Assembly (NCBI RefSeq): GCF_003026105.1
Contig: NZ_PYNW01000011.1
Coordinates: 1-64,000 of the forward strand
Reading direction: 5' to 3'
Source of the DNA: Photobacterium sp. GB-56
GTDB lineage: Bacteria > Pseudomonadota > Gammaproteobacteria > Enterobacterales > Vibrionaceae
Length of the DNA: 64,000 nucleotides
The notes beneath the pieces are model-generated. The model saw nothing but the letters and a program-made list of their open reading frames with translations, had not been told where the DNA came from and did not search any database. Every line of letters starts with the position of its first letter. The stretch's first letter is position 1. Below, in pieces: positions 7,691-16,185 of this stretch. Made by a program: the position numbers and the translations under genes.

Positions 7691-8965
7691 ATGCAGCGCG
7701 AAGAGATGATCCAAGCTATCAAAAAAGTGCTTGAAGAAAATATGCAAAATAGCCATATGGCGCTTTTTAGTCCATCAGCAAAGTTGAATGAAGAGTTGTA
7801 TTTAGATTCAGTGTTAATACTTCAGCTTATTTTACATTTAGAGCTCGATTTAGGATTGACCGTACCAGAGCAACATATTACAGCTGCAGATTATGCGACA
7901 GTTGCGAGCCTAGCCGATTTCCTATGCCAAGTTAACAATGAGTCAGAGCTCGCACCGAAAGAGCCTGAGGTTGAATTTGAAGATGTAAAAGTACATTGCT
8001 TTGTTAGTTGTGTATGTGAAGCGTTAAAGAGCAAAGGCATTGATCATCGACCATTTTATTTTGCGGTATGGGATGCGACGTTTGATGTAAGTGAGCGCTA
8101 CCAACTGCAATACCATAGTGACGACATTAATCACCAATTATTTATTGATTGGTACCAACGTTTGTTTGGTGGCGAGCTTATCGCTTGGTATGACAGTGAG
8201 AAAACCAAGCTCGCGAATTTAGCCACCATGAGAGCGTTACTTGGTAATAAATCGAACTCAGAGCACTTGATGGTGATGCTCGATCTTTATCACCTTCCTG
8301 AGCGTGAAAATAAATTTAATCAGAACCCATTTCCCCATTACGTTATGTTGACGGAAACAGAGACGCCAGAGCACTGGATGATGTGGGATCCTGACTTTCG
8401 TTGGCAAGGTGAAATTTCACAAGATCGCATTGAAAATGCGATCTCTCAGCCGACCGTTGAGGGAGGGTATATTTTTAATGAAAATGCTCTGCACGATGCG
8501 CCGTTACATGTGGTGCAAGATTATTTCAAGCTTTGCTTTATTGAAGATAAAAACCCGCTAACAAATGCCGTTCGTGAAATTATCCAAGCTCACCTTGATG
8601 AAACGCAGGGGATTAGTTTGTCAGATCTCCCACTTGCTTTACGTGAATTAAAAGTTATCGCGGTGCGTAAATATGCTTACGAACATGGCTTTGCTTATTT
8701 TGGCAGAGCGTTAGGTCAAAGTGATGATGATTTTGAATATTGGTGTGATGTGATTGAAGAATTAATCCAGACCTATACCAGTATTCAGTATCAAGTAATG
8801 AAAATGGCAGAAACCAAAGATCTTAATTTATATACAGGTATTCAATACTTGTTGGATAAGCAAGACAGAACAGAAAAGCGTATTAAGAAAGGGTTATTTG
8901 ATATGTATTCCGATTGGTGTGAATTAAACGACTTACCGTGTGATTCTGTTATGGAGGCTTGCTGA
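7691..8965 (+). CDS. AsbD-AsbE fusion: aryl carrier domain plus petrobactin condensing domain
   Basis: The 424-residue protein has two parts. Residues 1 to about 82 form an acyl/aryl carrier domain with the phosphopantetheine attachment site LYLDSV (Ser40), resembling B. anthracis AsbD. Residues from about 97 to the end resemble AsbE, the enzyme that transfers 3,4-dihydroxybenzoate from the carrier to spermidine. An acidic linker (about residues 83-96) joins them. In B. anthracis AsbD (about 91 residues) and AsbE (about 327) are separate, and their sum equals this length. There is no internal stop or frameshift. The gene follows asbC by 9 bp with an AAGGAAG ribosome-binding site, and asbF follows after one base. 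The AsbE half is recognised by general resemblance and context, so it is less certain than the carrier half. Confidence 0.85.
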   Translation: MQREEMIQAIKKVLEENMQNSHMALFSPSAKLNEELYLDSVLILQLILHLELDLGLTVPEQHITAADYATVASLADFLCQVNNESELAPKEPEVEFEDVKVHCFVSCVCEALKSKGIDHRPFYFAVWDATFDVSERYQLQYHSDDINHQLFIDWYQRLFGGELIAWYDSEKTKLANLATMRALLGNKSNSEHLMVMLDLYHLPERENKFNQNPFPHYVMLTETETPEHWMMWDPDFRWQGEISQDRIENAISQPTVEGGYIFNENALHDAPLHVVQDYFKLCFIEDKNPLTNAVREIIQAHLDETQGISLSDLPLALRELKVIAVRKYAYEHGFAYFGRALGQSDDDFEYWCDVIEELIQTYTSIQYQVMKMAETKDLNLYTGIQYLLDKQDRTEKRIKKGLFDMYSDWCELNDLPCDSVMEAC

Positions 8966-8966
8966 T

Positions 8967-9806
8967 ATGCAATTATCTATTTGTACTATTTCGTTTCGTC
9001 ATCAATTAATGTCATTAGAACACTTAGCGCAATGGGCAAGAAGCCATGACTTTCAAGGTATCGAGCTTTGGGGGGTACATGCCATAAGTCTGGAGTCACA
9101 ACCTCAATATGATGCTCAATGGTTAAAGGAAATGGGACTCTCGATTTCGATGCTAAGTGATTACTTACCCTTAGTGGGTGACCCAACAGTCACTCAACAA
9201 AAGTGTGCGCATATTTGTAAGTTAGCGAACTATTGGAACACAAATAAAATACGTACTTTTGCAGGGCATCAAGCCAGCGATAAGGTTAATAAAAATGACC
9301 GAGAAAAGCTGGTTACAAGACTACGTCATATTTGTGAATACGCGCATCACCAAGGGTTAAATGTACTTGTTGAAACCCATCCCAATACTTTAGCGGATAC
9401 GACAGAATCGATTCTGCAGCTTTTAGATGAGGTTTACCATCCGGCTTTAAAAATTAATTTTGACAGCTTACATGTTTGGGAATCTGGTGCTGACATTAAT
9501 TATTTTCACAATCAAATTAGTGATTATGTCGATCATTACCACTTAAAAAATATCGCTTCCCGAGAATATTTAAACGTGTTTTCACCTGATAACGTTTATT
9601 CGCCAGCAGGTAGCCGTGAAGGAATGACACCTTTATTTGAGGGGGTATTAGATTATCAACATTTTATTGATGGATTATCTCGAAATAAAAATACAACCGC
9701 ATCACTTGAGTGGTTCGGTAATAATGTAAAGCAAATCTTAATAAATGACAAAAAAGCATTAGATAGGTTTGGTGAGAATATAAAACAGGCTGAATTACTG
9801 TTTTAG
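8967..9806 (+). CDS. asbF: AsbF-like 3-dehydroshikimate dehydratase
   Basis: This 279-residue protein of the sugar-phosphate isomerase/AP-endonuclease-like TIM-barrel family matches the length of B. anthracis AsbF (280). AsbF dehydrates 3-dehydroshikimate to 3,4-dihydroxybenzoate, the catecholate precursor of petrobactin, using a metal ion. Candidate metal ligands sit in strand ends VLVETHPNT, KINFDSLHVW, DHYHLKN and ASLEWFG. ATG 8967 is chosen because GGAGG lies nine bases upstream and the product then begins MQLSICTISF as in the family; an upstream GTG would add nine residues overlapping the previous gene. It is the last biosynthetic gene. A 131-bp gap with a palindrome and Fur box follows. 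Confidence 0.88.
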   Translation: MQLSICTISFRHQLMSLEHLAQWARSHDFQGIELWGVHAISLESQPQYDAQWLKEMGLSISMLSDYLPLVGDPTVTQQKCAHICKLANYWNTNKIRTFAGHQASDKVNKNDREKLVTRLRHICEYAHHQGLNVLVETHPNTLADTTESILQLLDEVYHPALKINFDSLHVWESGADINYFHNQISDYVDHYHLKNIASREYLNVFSPDNVYSPAGSREGMTPLFEGVLDYQHFIDGLSRNKNTTASLEWFGNNVKQILINDKKALDRFGENIKQAELLF

Positions 9807-9868
9807 TTTTAATTTTTATTTAACTGATTTCGATAAATAGGCATTGATTATAAAAAAACGCTCGTATA

Positions 9869-9890
9869 CTATCAGTTACCTAACTGATAG
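9869..9890. promoter_or_regulatory. perfect 10-bp inverted repeat upstream of the response regulator
   Basis: CTATCAGTTA and TAACTGATAG are exact inverted repeats separated by CC. No T-run follows, so it does not look like a terminator. It directly abuts the Fur box at 9891 and lies about 50 bp before the regulator gene, which suggests an operator for a second, dimeric regulator. Function is inferred. Confidence 0.55.
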
Positions 9891-9905
9891 TGATAACTAT
9901 TATCA
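9891..9905 (+). promoter_or_regulatory. Fur box upstream of the response regulator
   Basis: TGATAACTATTATCA matches the 7-1-7 Fur core with a single mismatch. It lies 33 bp before the ATG of the response-regulator gene, a position expected for repression by Fur-Fe(II). Confidence 0.8.
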
Positions 9906-9937
9906 ATAAAGTGACAGATACTTAGCTAGGGATTGGC

Positions 9938-10645
9938 ATGAATATAGATAAGGTCCATCATTCAAGAACAATCTTAATTGTGGAACCTGAGCATAATTAT
10001 GGTCAGCAGTTAATTGAACTGTTTTGGCGTGAAGGTTTTGTGATCAAACGTTGCCAATCTGCACTTGAAGCTGAAAACGTTTATAAAAATGCGACAGTAG
10101 ATCTTATGCTGGTCTCTAATCAATTACCTGAAATGAAAGGGTTTACGTTTTTAAAACAGTGCCGGCAAGTTTCTCACATTCCTATTGTCTTATTAGCGGA
10201 TAACTATAGCGATACTGAATGCGTAAACAGTTTTTTCCATGGTGTAGATGATTACATTCCACGTAAACAGCCGATTAAGGAAGTCTTGTGTCGTGTTATT
10301 GCGATTTTAAGGCGTATTCAGCAGCGGCAATTACCGTCAAATAAAACCAAGTTATTAATTGTTGATGATTTGAAAATGGATAAGCAAAGTTTAGCGGTAA
10401 GTTATAAAGAAACCACATTATCAATGACACCAATTCAATTTAATTTACTTTGGACATTAGCTTTTCAACAAAATCAAGTATTGAGTAAAGACTATTTATA
10501 CCGACAGGTATTGTCACGTGAGTTTAGCTTATATGACCGCAGTTTAGATATGCACTTAAGCCGAGTTCGACGAAAATTAGTATCGGCAGGTATGCCAGTT
10601 GAGCGGCTGAAAACGGCTCATGGCGTTGGTTATAGTTTTAGTTAA
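9938..10645 (+). CDS. OmpR/PhoB-family regulator with degenerate receiver domain
   Basis: The 235-residue product has an N-terminal receiver fold (about 10-125) and a C-terminal winged helix (about 140-235, with SLDMHLSRVRRKL and GVGYSF typical of OmpR-type DNA-binding domains). The receiver lacks the chemistry of phosphotransfer: the phosphoacceptor position in DLMLVSNQLPEMKG is Ser60 instead of Asp, the switch Thr/Ser is Ala87, the conserved Lys before Pro is Arg109, and the acidic pocket reads VEPE instead of VEDE. No histidine kinase gene is adjacent. It probably acts without phosphorylation as a regulator of the siderophore genes; this is inference. It has its own Fur box and a downstream terminator. 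Confidence 0.85.
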   Translation: MNIDKVHHSRTILIVEPEHNYGQQLIELFWREGFVIKRCQSALEAENVYKNATVDLMLVSNQLPEMKGFTFLKQCRQVSHIPIVLLADNYSDTECVNSFFHGVDDYIPRKQPIKEVLCRVIAILRRIQQRQLPSNKTKLLIVDDLKMDKQSLAVSYKETTLSMTPIQFNLLWTLAFQQNQVLSKDYLYRQVLSREFSLYDRSLDMHLSRVRRKLVSAGMPVERLKTAHGVGYSFS

Positions 10646-10650
10646 TAAGG

Positions 10651-10684
10651 AAAAAGCTCTTATCGAAAGGTAAGGGCTTTTTTC
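10651..10684 (+). terminator. terminator after the response regulator
   Basis: AAAGCTCTTA and TAAGGGCTTT form a stem with one G-T or mismatch position around a short loop, followed by a T-run. It separates the regulator from the receptor gene, which has its own Fur-controlled promoter. Confidence 0.75.
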
Positions 10685-10756
10685 ATAGTAATTAATTAGT
10701 TGTGTGGTTGTAACAATTGTAAAAAGCATTTACATCTTAGTGCGTAGAAGCAAAAT

Positions 10757-10775
10757 AATGATAATTATTATCATT
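10757..10775 (+). promoter_or_regulatory. Fur box upstream of the TonB-dependent receptor
   Basis: The core TGATAATTATTATCA at 10759-10773 is a perfect 7-1-7 match to the Fur consensus, and the dyad extends to 19 bp. It lies about 20 bp before the receptor start codon. It is the best of the three Fur sites in this island. Confidence 0.88.
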
Positions 10776-10792
10776 AACAATGGAAAATTAAG

Positions 10793-12757
10793 ATGTTGAA
10801 AGGATGCAAATTCAAGCTGCTACCGACAACGGTTGCTGTCTCAAGTGCGTTGTTTACACAAATTGCGGTTGCCGACTCAGAAGGTGAACATGAAAAAATG
10901 GTTGTAATGGGTAACCCATTACAAGCGACAGAAGTGTTTATTGATTCTGAGCAGCTTGAACGACAACAAGCCAACGATATCAATGATATTTTCCGCACAG
11001 ATCCCGAAGTCAGCATCGGTGGCGGTACTGGTGTTGCTCAAAAGATTTATGTTCGTGGTTTAGAAGATAGCCAGCTAAACGTGACTATTGATGGTGCTGT
11101 TCAATCAGGCAATATTTTTCACCACCAAGGGCGTTTATCAATAGAACCAGAATTATTGAAACAAGTTGAAGTTGCGGCGGGTGCTGGACGTGCGACAGAT
11201 GGTGCGGGGGCACTGGGTGGTGCGATTCGTTTTAAAACCAAAGATGCTGAAGATATGTTGCAAGGTGACGAACGTTTTGGTGGCTTAGTGAAGGCGGGCT
11301 ACTATGATAATACGAAAGGATATAAAACGAGCGTCAGCGGCTATGGTTACCTTACTGACAACGTAAGCGTTGTTGCTACTATGGTGTATAGCGATTTAGG
11401 TAACTACACAGATGGCGATGGTAACGAGCAGCCGTTTACTGAAGCACAAAACAAAGTTGGCTTTATTAAACTTGTTGGTGATATTACTGACGCGCAGAAA
11501 ATCACTTTAAGTTATGATCACCGCGGTGATGAAGCGTATCGTAACTTCCGACCTCACTGGGCTGAAAGTAGAAAGAATTTCCCGCTTGACCAAGAGATGA
11601 ACCGAGATACTTTCACGCTGAATTACGGTTTAAATCCTGCTGATAACCCATACCTTGATCTTGATGTTACCGCATATAACACCGAAACTGAGCTAAAGCA
11701 TAAGAGTCGTCCAGACGTACCTCGTGAAACAAATAATATCGCGAAAACACACAGCTATGGTGGTGATATTCGTAACACGAGTAGCTTTAACTTGTTTGCT
11801 GTTACGTATGGTGTTGATTACCGTAAAGATATAACAGATGGCACATTCTTAGCTTATAGCCCAGATACTTATGAGTTTAAAGGCACTGTTGCAGGCGTCT
11901 ATGTACAGAGTGATTTCCGTATTGTTGAGCCGCTACTATTAAGTGTTGGTGGTCGTTACGATACATATAAATTAAAAGATTCTTACGGTACAGAAGTCGA
12001 TCATTCAGGCTTTAGCCCTAATGTTAGCCTGAACTACAGCGTTATACCGGGTTTGAATGTTTATGCCGGTTACGCAGAAGCTTTCCGTGGCGCCCAGATC
12101 CCAGATTCATTCATGACTGATATTGAGTTAGATCCAAACCGTAAAGCAGAGCGAGCACATAATACCGAAGTGGGGGCTAGCTGGGTAAACGGCGGTCTAA
12201 ATCTATCAGCAACGGCGTACATTAATAAAATTGACGATGTGGTCGGTAAGAGTGCGAAAAATCAAGGCGACTTAGAAACCAAAGGTTTCACTGCGCGTGC
12301 TGGCTACACCTTCAATGATTTAAGTATGTCATTAAGCTTCAATCACTCTCTCTCGGATCTTGATGGTCAACGTTTAATTGATGAGAACTTTGGTATTGGT
12401 ACCTCGACAGGTGATACATGGGTTGCGGATATTAATTACTATGTATTTGATAACTTGTTAATTGGTTATACAGGTCGCTATGTTGCTCGTCTTGATGATG
12501 CAGTAGAAGTGGTTGAAATCTATAAAGGTGAAGAGTACGTCACTAACTACAGTGAAAAGCCAGGTTATGCCGTTCATGATATTTACAGCCAGTGGCAACC
12601 ATTATCGGGTGAAGAGTTAACACTCTCTCTGGCAGTTAAAAATCTCTTTGATAAAGATTATCGTGATCATGCTAGCTACGGTGATGTAAACGCTATTGCG
12701 AGTGCACCACGCGAGCCGGGTCGTGATATCCGATTTAATGTTGCGTATGCCTTTTAA
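10793..12757 (+). CDS. TonB-dependent outer-membrane siderophore receptor
   Basis: The 654-residue protein has an N-terminal signal peptide (about 1-27, cleaved near AVADSEG), a TonB-box-like MVVMGN segment, a plug domain (about 45-160 with IYVRGLEDSQ and GAGALGGAIRFKTK) and a 22-strand-type beta barrel ending in the aromatic C-terminus VAYAF. It would bind the ferric siderophore and import it using TonB energy. A perfect Fur box is just upstream, and a binding protein, permease and ATPase follow. The context points to petrobactin or a related ferric siderophore; general receptor similarity to heme/catecholate types leaves the ligand open. Confidence 0.9.
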   Translation: MLKGCKFKLLPTTVAVSSALFTQIAVADSEGEHEKMVVMGNPLQATEVFIDSEQLERQQANDINDIFRTDPEVSIGGGTGVAQKIYVRGLEDSQLNVTIDGAVQSGNIFHHQGRLSIEPELLKQVEVAAGAGRATDGAGALGGAIRFKTKDAEDMLQGDERFGGLVKAGYYDNTKGYKTSVSGYGYLTDNVSVVATMVYSDLGNYTDGDGNEQPFTEAQNKVGFIKLVGDITDAQKITLSYDHRGDEAYRNFRPHWAESRKNFPLDQEMNRDTFTLNYGLNPADNPYLDLDVTAYNTETELKHKSRPDVPRETNNIAKTHSYGGDIRNTSSFNLFAVTYGVDYRKDITDGTFLAYSPDTYEFKGTVAGVYVQSDFRIVEPLLLSVGGRYDTYKLKDSYGTEVDHSGFSPNVSLNYSVIPGLNVYAGYAEAFRGAQIPDSFMTDIELDPNRKAERAHNTEVGASWVNGGLNLSATAYINKIDDVVGKSAKNQGDLETKGFTARAGYTFNDLSMSLSFNHSLSDLDGQRLIDENFGIGTSTGDTWVADINYYVFDNLLIGYTGRYVARLDDAVEVVEIYKGEEYVTNYSEKPGYAVHDIYSQWQPLSGEELTLSLAVKNLFDKDYRDHASYGDVNAIASAPREPGRDIRFNVAYAF

Positions 12758-12766
12758 ATAAATGAA

Positions 12767-12796
12767 CAAGGAGGGACGTCTGTCTCTCCTTTTTTC
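12767..12796 (+). terminator. terminator after the receptor gene
   Basis: AGGAGGGAC and GTCTCTCCT pair around a short loop and are followed by TTTTTT. The stem is strong enough to reduce readthrough into the binding-protein gene 37 bp further on. Confidence 0.8.
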
Positions 12797-12832
12797 GTTT
12801 AAGGCTAGGTGAATGTGATCAAAGGGAAAGTT

Positions 12833-13975
12833 ATGCCGCAATTTCTATCAATAAAAAATCGTCTTATTGCTCTGCTCAGTGTTTGCTTGGTGTTATGTAG
12901 TACTCACAGTGTAGCGAAAAGCATTACTGTAACGGATTTAGCTGGGCGAGAAGTCGTAATATCCCAACCTGCGGAAAGATTACTGTTAAGTGAAAGTCGC
13001 TATATTCCCGCGTTAGCGATTTTAGAAGGCGATCAAGTGTTATCTCGTATTGTCGGTATGATGGGAGACATGAAGTTAGTCGATCCTGATTCTTATCAAC
13101 AATATCAAACCGCATTTCCTGACATCGATAATATCCCTCTTTTTGGTAAAGGCGCAACGGAGAGTTTTAGTTTAGAAACCGCATTAGCGCTTAAAGCGGA
13201 TGTGGCTTTTTTAGGTGTCGAAGGTCATGGGCCTAATGCGCGAAATAGCGAAATTATTGAAATTTTAGAGCGTGCGGGTGTAACGGTCGTCTTTATCGAT
13301 TTTCGCAAAGAGCCGGTGAAAAATACCTTACGCAGCCTAGAAGTTATGGGCAAAGTACTGGGTCGAGAAGCGCAAGCGAAAAGCTATATTCAATTTTATA
13401 ACCAAGAATTAGATAAGGTGAAGCAAGGTCTTGCAACGGTAAAACCTGAAGATGTTCCGACAGTCTTTCTTCATAGTCGTGTAGGTGTTAACGGTGAATG
13501 TTGTGAGACCATGGCTCGGGGTATGGTTGCTCAAATGCTTGACTTTATTGGGGTGAAGAATATGGCACAGCCACTACTTCCGGGATCTGTGGGCGTATTA
13601 AATCAAGAGTATTTATTAACGCATCAGCCTGACATTTATATTGGTACTGCTGTTGGCTCAACCCAGACTCAAAAAGAAGCACCGCAATATATTGTTCTTG
13701 GTACCAGTATTAGTGCCAAAGTAGCACACCAGTCTTTGGCTGCCATTACTCAACGACCGCCACTTAATCAATTAACCGCAGTGAAAAATAAACGGGCTTA
13801 TTCTATCTGGCACCATTTTTATAATACGCCGCTCAATATTGTTGCTATTCAGACGTTTGCTAAATGGGCCTACCCCAAAACGTTTGCTGAGCTATCACCA
13901 CAAAAAACATTAGAAACACTATATCGTGATTATCAGCCAGTGCCTCTTAATGGTACCTATTGGATGGCGTTATAA
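12833..13975 (+). CDS. periplasmic ferric-siderophore-binding protein
   Basis: This is a 380-residue class III (cluster A-8, FecB/BtuF-type) substrate-binding protein. A signal peptide of about 28 residues with a hydrophobic core (LIALLSVCLVLC) ends at SVAKS. The mature protein opens with ITVTDLAGREVVIS, typical of this family, and has two lobes joined by a helix. I place the start at ATG 12833, preceded by AAAGGGA; an upstream GTG would add eight residues without a better ribosome-binding site. It lies between the receptor and the FecCD-type permease, so it should carry the ferric siderophore across the periplasm. Confidence 0.87.
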   Translation: MPQFLSIKNRLIALLSVCLVLCSTHSVAKSITVTDLAGREVVISQPAERLLLSESRYIPALAILEGDQVLSRIVGMMGDMKLVDPDSYQQYQTAFPDIDNIPLFGKGATESFSLETALALKADVAFLGVEGHGPNARNSEIIEILERAGVTVVFIDFRKEPVKNTLRSLEVMGKVLGREAQAKSYIQFYNQELDKVKQGLATVKPEDVPTVFLHSRVGVNGECCETMARGMVAQMLDFIGVKNMAQPLLPGSVGVLNQEYLLTHQPDIYIGTAVGSTQTQKEAPQYIVLGTSISAKVAHQSLAAITQRPPLNQLTAVKNKRAYSIWHHFYNTPLNIVAIQTFAKWAYPKTFAELSPQKTLETLYRDYQPVPLNGTYWMAL

Positions 13976-14009
13976 ATTAAATATTAGTGTTGTTTTAATT
14001 AATTCAATG

Positions 14010-14041
14010 AGCCGGATGACGTCACTGTTATCCGGTTTTTG
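14010..14041 (+). terminator. hairpin terminator after the binding-protein gene
   Basis: GCCGGAT and ATCCGG form a short GC-rich stem followed by TTTTT. It lies in the 90-bp gap before the permease and may lower permease/ATPase expression relative to the binding protein. Confidence 0.7.
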
Positions 14042-14065
14042 GCTTTGTAAGATAAAGGAAATATC

Positions 14066-15142
14066 ATGAAATCAGCCACATTAAGTGTTGATGAAAACCA
14101 TCAAACAACCAGTTTGTCACAGCGTTATCGGCGCTTTGTGATTAAACGAATTCTCTTGTTAAGTATGATGGCGATAGCACTTGTCATTGCATGGGTTATT
14201 GATACTGCAACCGGCCCGTCTCAAATTGGCTTAAACCATATTTTTTCTGCGCTCTTTCAGCCAGAAGTACTCGATCCCGTCCAACAAGTGATTATTTTTG
14301 ATGTCAGGATCCCTTACGCTTTAATGGCCATTGTTGTTGGTGCGGCATTAGGGTTAGCGGGGGCTGAAATGCAAACCTCTTTAAATAATCCGTTAGCGAG
14401 TCCGTTTACCTTAGGCATTGGTGCGGCTGCAACATTAGGCGCGGCGGTTGCTATCTTATTTGATTGGTCGTGGTTACCGTTTCGCTTTGACTACATTCTG
14501 CCTTTGTTTGCTTTTGCTTTTGCGCTTTTAGCATCACTTTTGGTGGTGGTGTTATCACGAAGCCAAGGCGCATCGGTTAATACCGTGATCTTGTTTGGTA
14601 TTTCACTCTTTTTTGCCCTTAACGCCTTAGTCAGTTTATTAATGTTTGTCGCAGACAGTAATGCTTTACAACAGATAGTGTTTTGGACCATGGGCAGTTT
14701 GGTGCGAGCAAATAACGAAAAAGTGTTGATTGTCGCACTTGTCTTTGCGGTGTGTTTCCCGCTTTCTATGCGTCAAGCATGGGCGATGACAGCGATTCGC
14801 TCGGGAGAAGATCAAGCAAGAAGTATCGGTATTCGCGTAGAGCGCATGCGCTTAATGGTGTTGTTGAGAGTGAGCTTATTAACGGCTGTCGCTGTGGCGT
14901 TTGTGGGGGAAATTGGCTTTGTTGGGTTAGTCGGTCCTCATATAACAAGAATGTTATTAGGCGAAGATCATCGCTTTTTTCTTCCGGGGAGTGCCATTGC
15001 CGGTGCATTGTTGTTATCGCTGGCTTCCATCGCGAGTAAAAGCTTGATCCCTGGAGTGATTTTACCAATTGGAATCGTAACATCATTAATTGGTATCCCA
15101 TTCTTCATGAGCCTTATTTTATCGAGTAAAGGGAAGTTGTAA
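14066..15142 (+). CDS. FecCD-family iron-siderophore ABC permease
   Basis: The 358-residue inner-membrane protein has about nine to ten hydrophobic segments and FecCD-family signatures: VRIPYALMAIVVGAALGLAG with MQTSLNNPLASPFTLG, and the C-terminal GEIGFVGLVGPHITRMLLG segment that contacts the ATPase. Many such systems use two permease genes; only one is present here, so the transporter is probably a homodimer. The stop codon overlaps the ATG of the ATPase gene by one base (TAATG), indicating tight coupling. Confidence 0.9.
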   Translation: MKSATLSVDENHQTTSLSQRYRRFVIKRILLLSMMAIALVIAWVIDTATGPSQIGLNHIFSALFQPEVLDPVQQVIIFDVRIPYALMAIVVGAALGLAGAEMQTSLNNPLASPFTLGIGAAATLGAAVAILFDWSWLPFRFDYILPLFAFAFALLASLLVVVLSRSQGASVNTVILFGISLFFALNALVSLLMFVADSNALQQIVFWTMGSLVRANNEKVLIVALVFAVCFPLSMRQAWAMTAIRSGEDQARSIGIRVERMRLMVLLRVSLLTAVAVAFVGEIGFVGLVGPHITRMLLGEDHRFFLPGSAIAGALLLSLASIASKSLIPGVILPIGIVTSLIGIPFFMSLILSSKGKL

Positions 15143-15918
15143 TGTCATTAAATATTAATAGCCTCACAACGGGGTATGGTCAGCAAAAGATCATTGAGCA
15201 ACTTTCTGTTGAGCCGATCCAAAATGGTGAGTTGGTGGCGGTACTCGGCCCTAATGGAGTAGGTAAATCGACATTGCTCAAAGCGATCGCGCGATTACAA
15301 AAATATCAAGGTGATGTGTCTCTTGATGGTGAAATATTAAGTCAGTTAGCCCTTAGCGAAAGTGCCAGAAGAATCGGTTACTTGCCACAAACACTGCCTC
15401 AGGCAACTAGCCTTGTTGCTTATGAAATTGTATTTAGTGCTTGTCGCGCGGTAAAACCCGAACTGAGTAAAAGTTATATTGAGCAAATCATTGAAAAAAC
15501 ATTTTCCCAATTAGGAATAACCCATTTAGCACTTAAACAACTTGCACAAATGTCAGGTGGGCAGCGACAGATGATCGGATTAGCGCAAGTGCTGATTCGA
15601 GAGCCTCGATTATTATTACTTGATGAGCCAACCAGTGCGTTAGATCTGCATTGGCAAATTAGTGTACTTCAGGCTGTAAAACAAAATTTGGCGTACACTG
15701 GTGGCATGGGTCTTGTCGCGATCCATGACATAAATTTAGCATTACGTTTTTGCGATAAAGTGTTGGTCCTCAGTCCTGATGGGGTAGTCGTTATGGGCAA
15801 AGGAGAGCAAGTGTTAACAGCAGAGGTATTACGTAACGCTTATGGTGTCAAAGGGCGAGTAGAGCAGTGTTCGCAAGGCTATCCGATAGTACTGGTGGAT
15901 GAAGCGATGAGTGCGTAA
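15142..15918 (+). CDS. FecE/FhuC-type ABC transporter ATPase
   Basis: The 258-residue cytoplasmic ATPase has Walker A GPNGVGKST, signature MSGGQRQM, Walker [13 protein letters not shown] and the H-loop AIHDIN. It belongs to the iron-siderophore/B12 importer class and would power the FecCD permease encoded immediately before it. It ends the iron island; no clear terminator is seen directly after it, and 267 bp of non-coding sequence lead to the SorC-family gene. Confidence 0.92.
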   Translation: MSLNINSLTTGYGQQKIIEQLSVEPIQNGELVAVLGPNGVGKSTLLKAIARLQKYQGDVSLDGEILSQLALSESARRIGYLPQTLPQATSLVAYEIVFSACRAVKPELSKSYIEQIIEKTFSQLGITHLALKQLAQMSGGQRQMIGLAQVLIREPRLLLLDEPTSALDLHWQISVLQAVKQNLAYTGGMGLVAIHDINLALRFCDKVLVLSPDGVVVMGKGEQVLTAEVLRNAYGVKGRVEQCSQGYPIVLVDEAMSA

Positions 15919-16185
15919 TGAATTGTGTGCAGCCTTTTTAGCTTTTGGTACATTTAAGGTAAAAAGCTGTACGTGATATTAAGTGTTTATATATCATACT
16001 GTTATATGTGGCGTTGGGAGTTGGCCTATAGGTGGTAAAAAACACGTTCACTTTTGTGCTGTTTTTATGAGTGAAAGCTGTACACGTCTAAATGTGAGAG
16101 TTTAGTCAGTATTGCTTTGTTCTGCTCAGTGATAGAATAAACCGATAATATAAATAAATCGGTTATCCACACAAAGGGCACAAAA

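Noticed and set aside
10793..12757. Heme receptor assignment for the TonB-dependent protein
   Set aside because: Some plug motifs recall heme receptors, but no heme-uptake or heme-oxygenase gene is nearby and the siderophore context is stronger; the ligand is left open.
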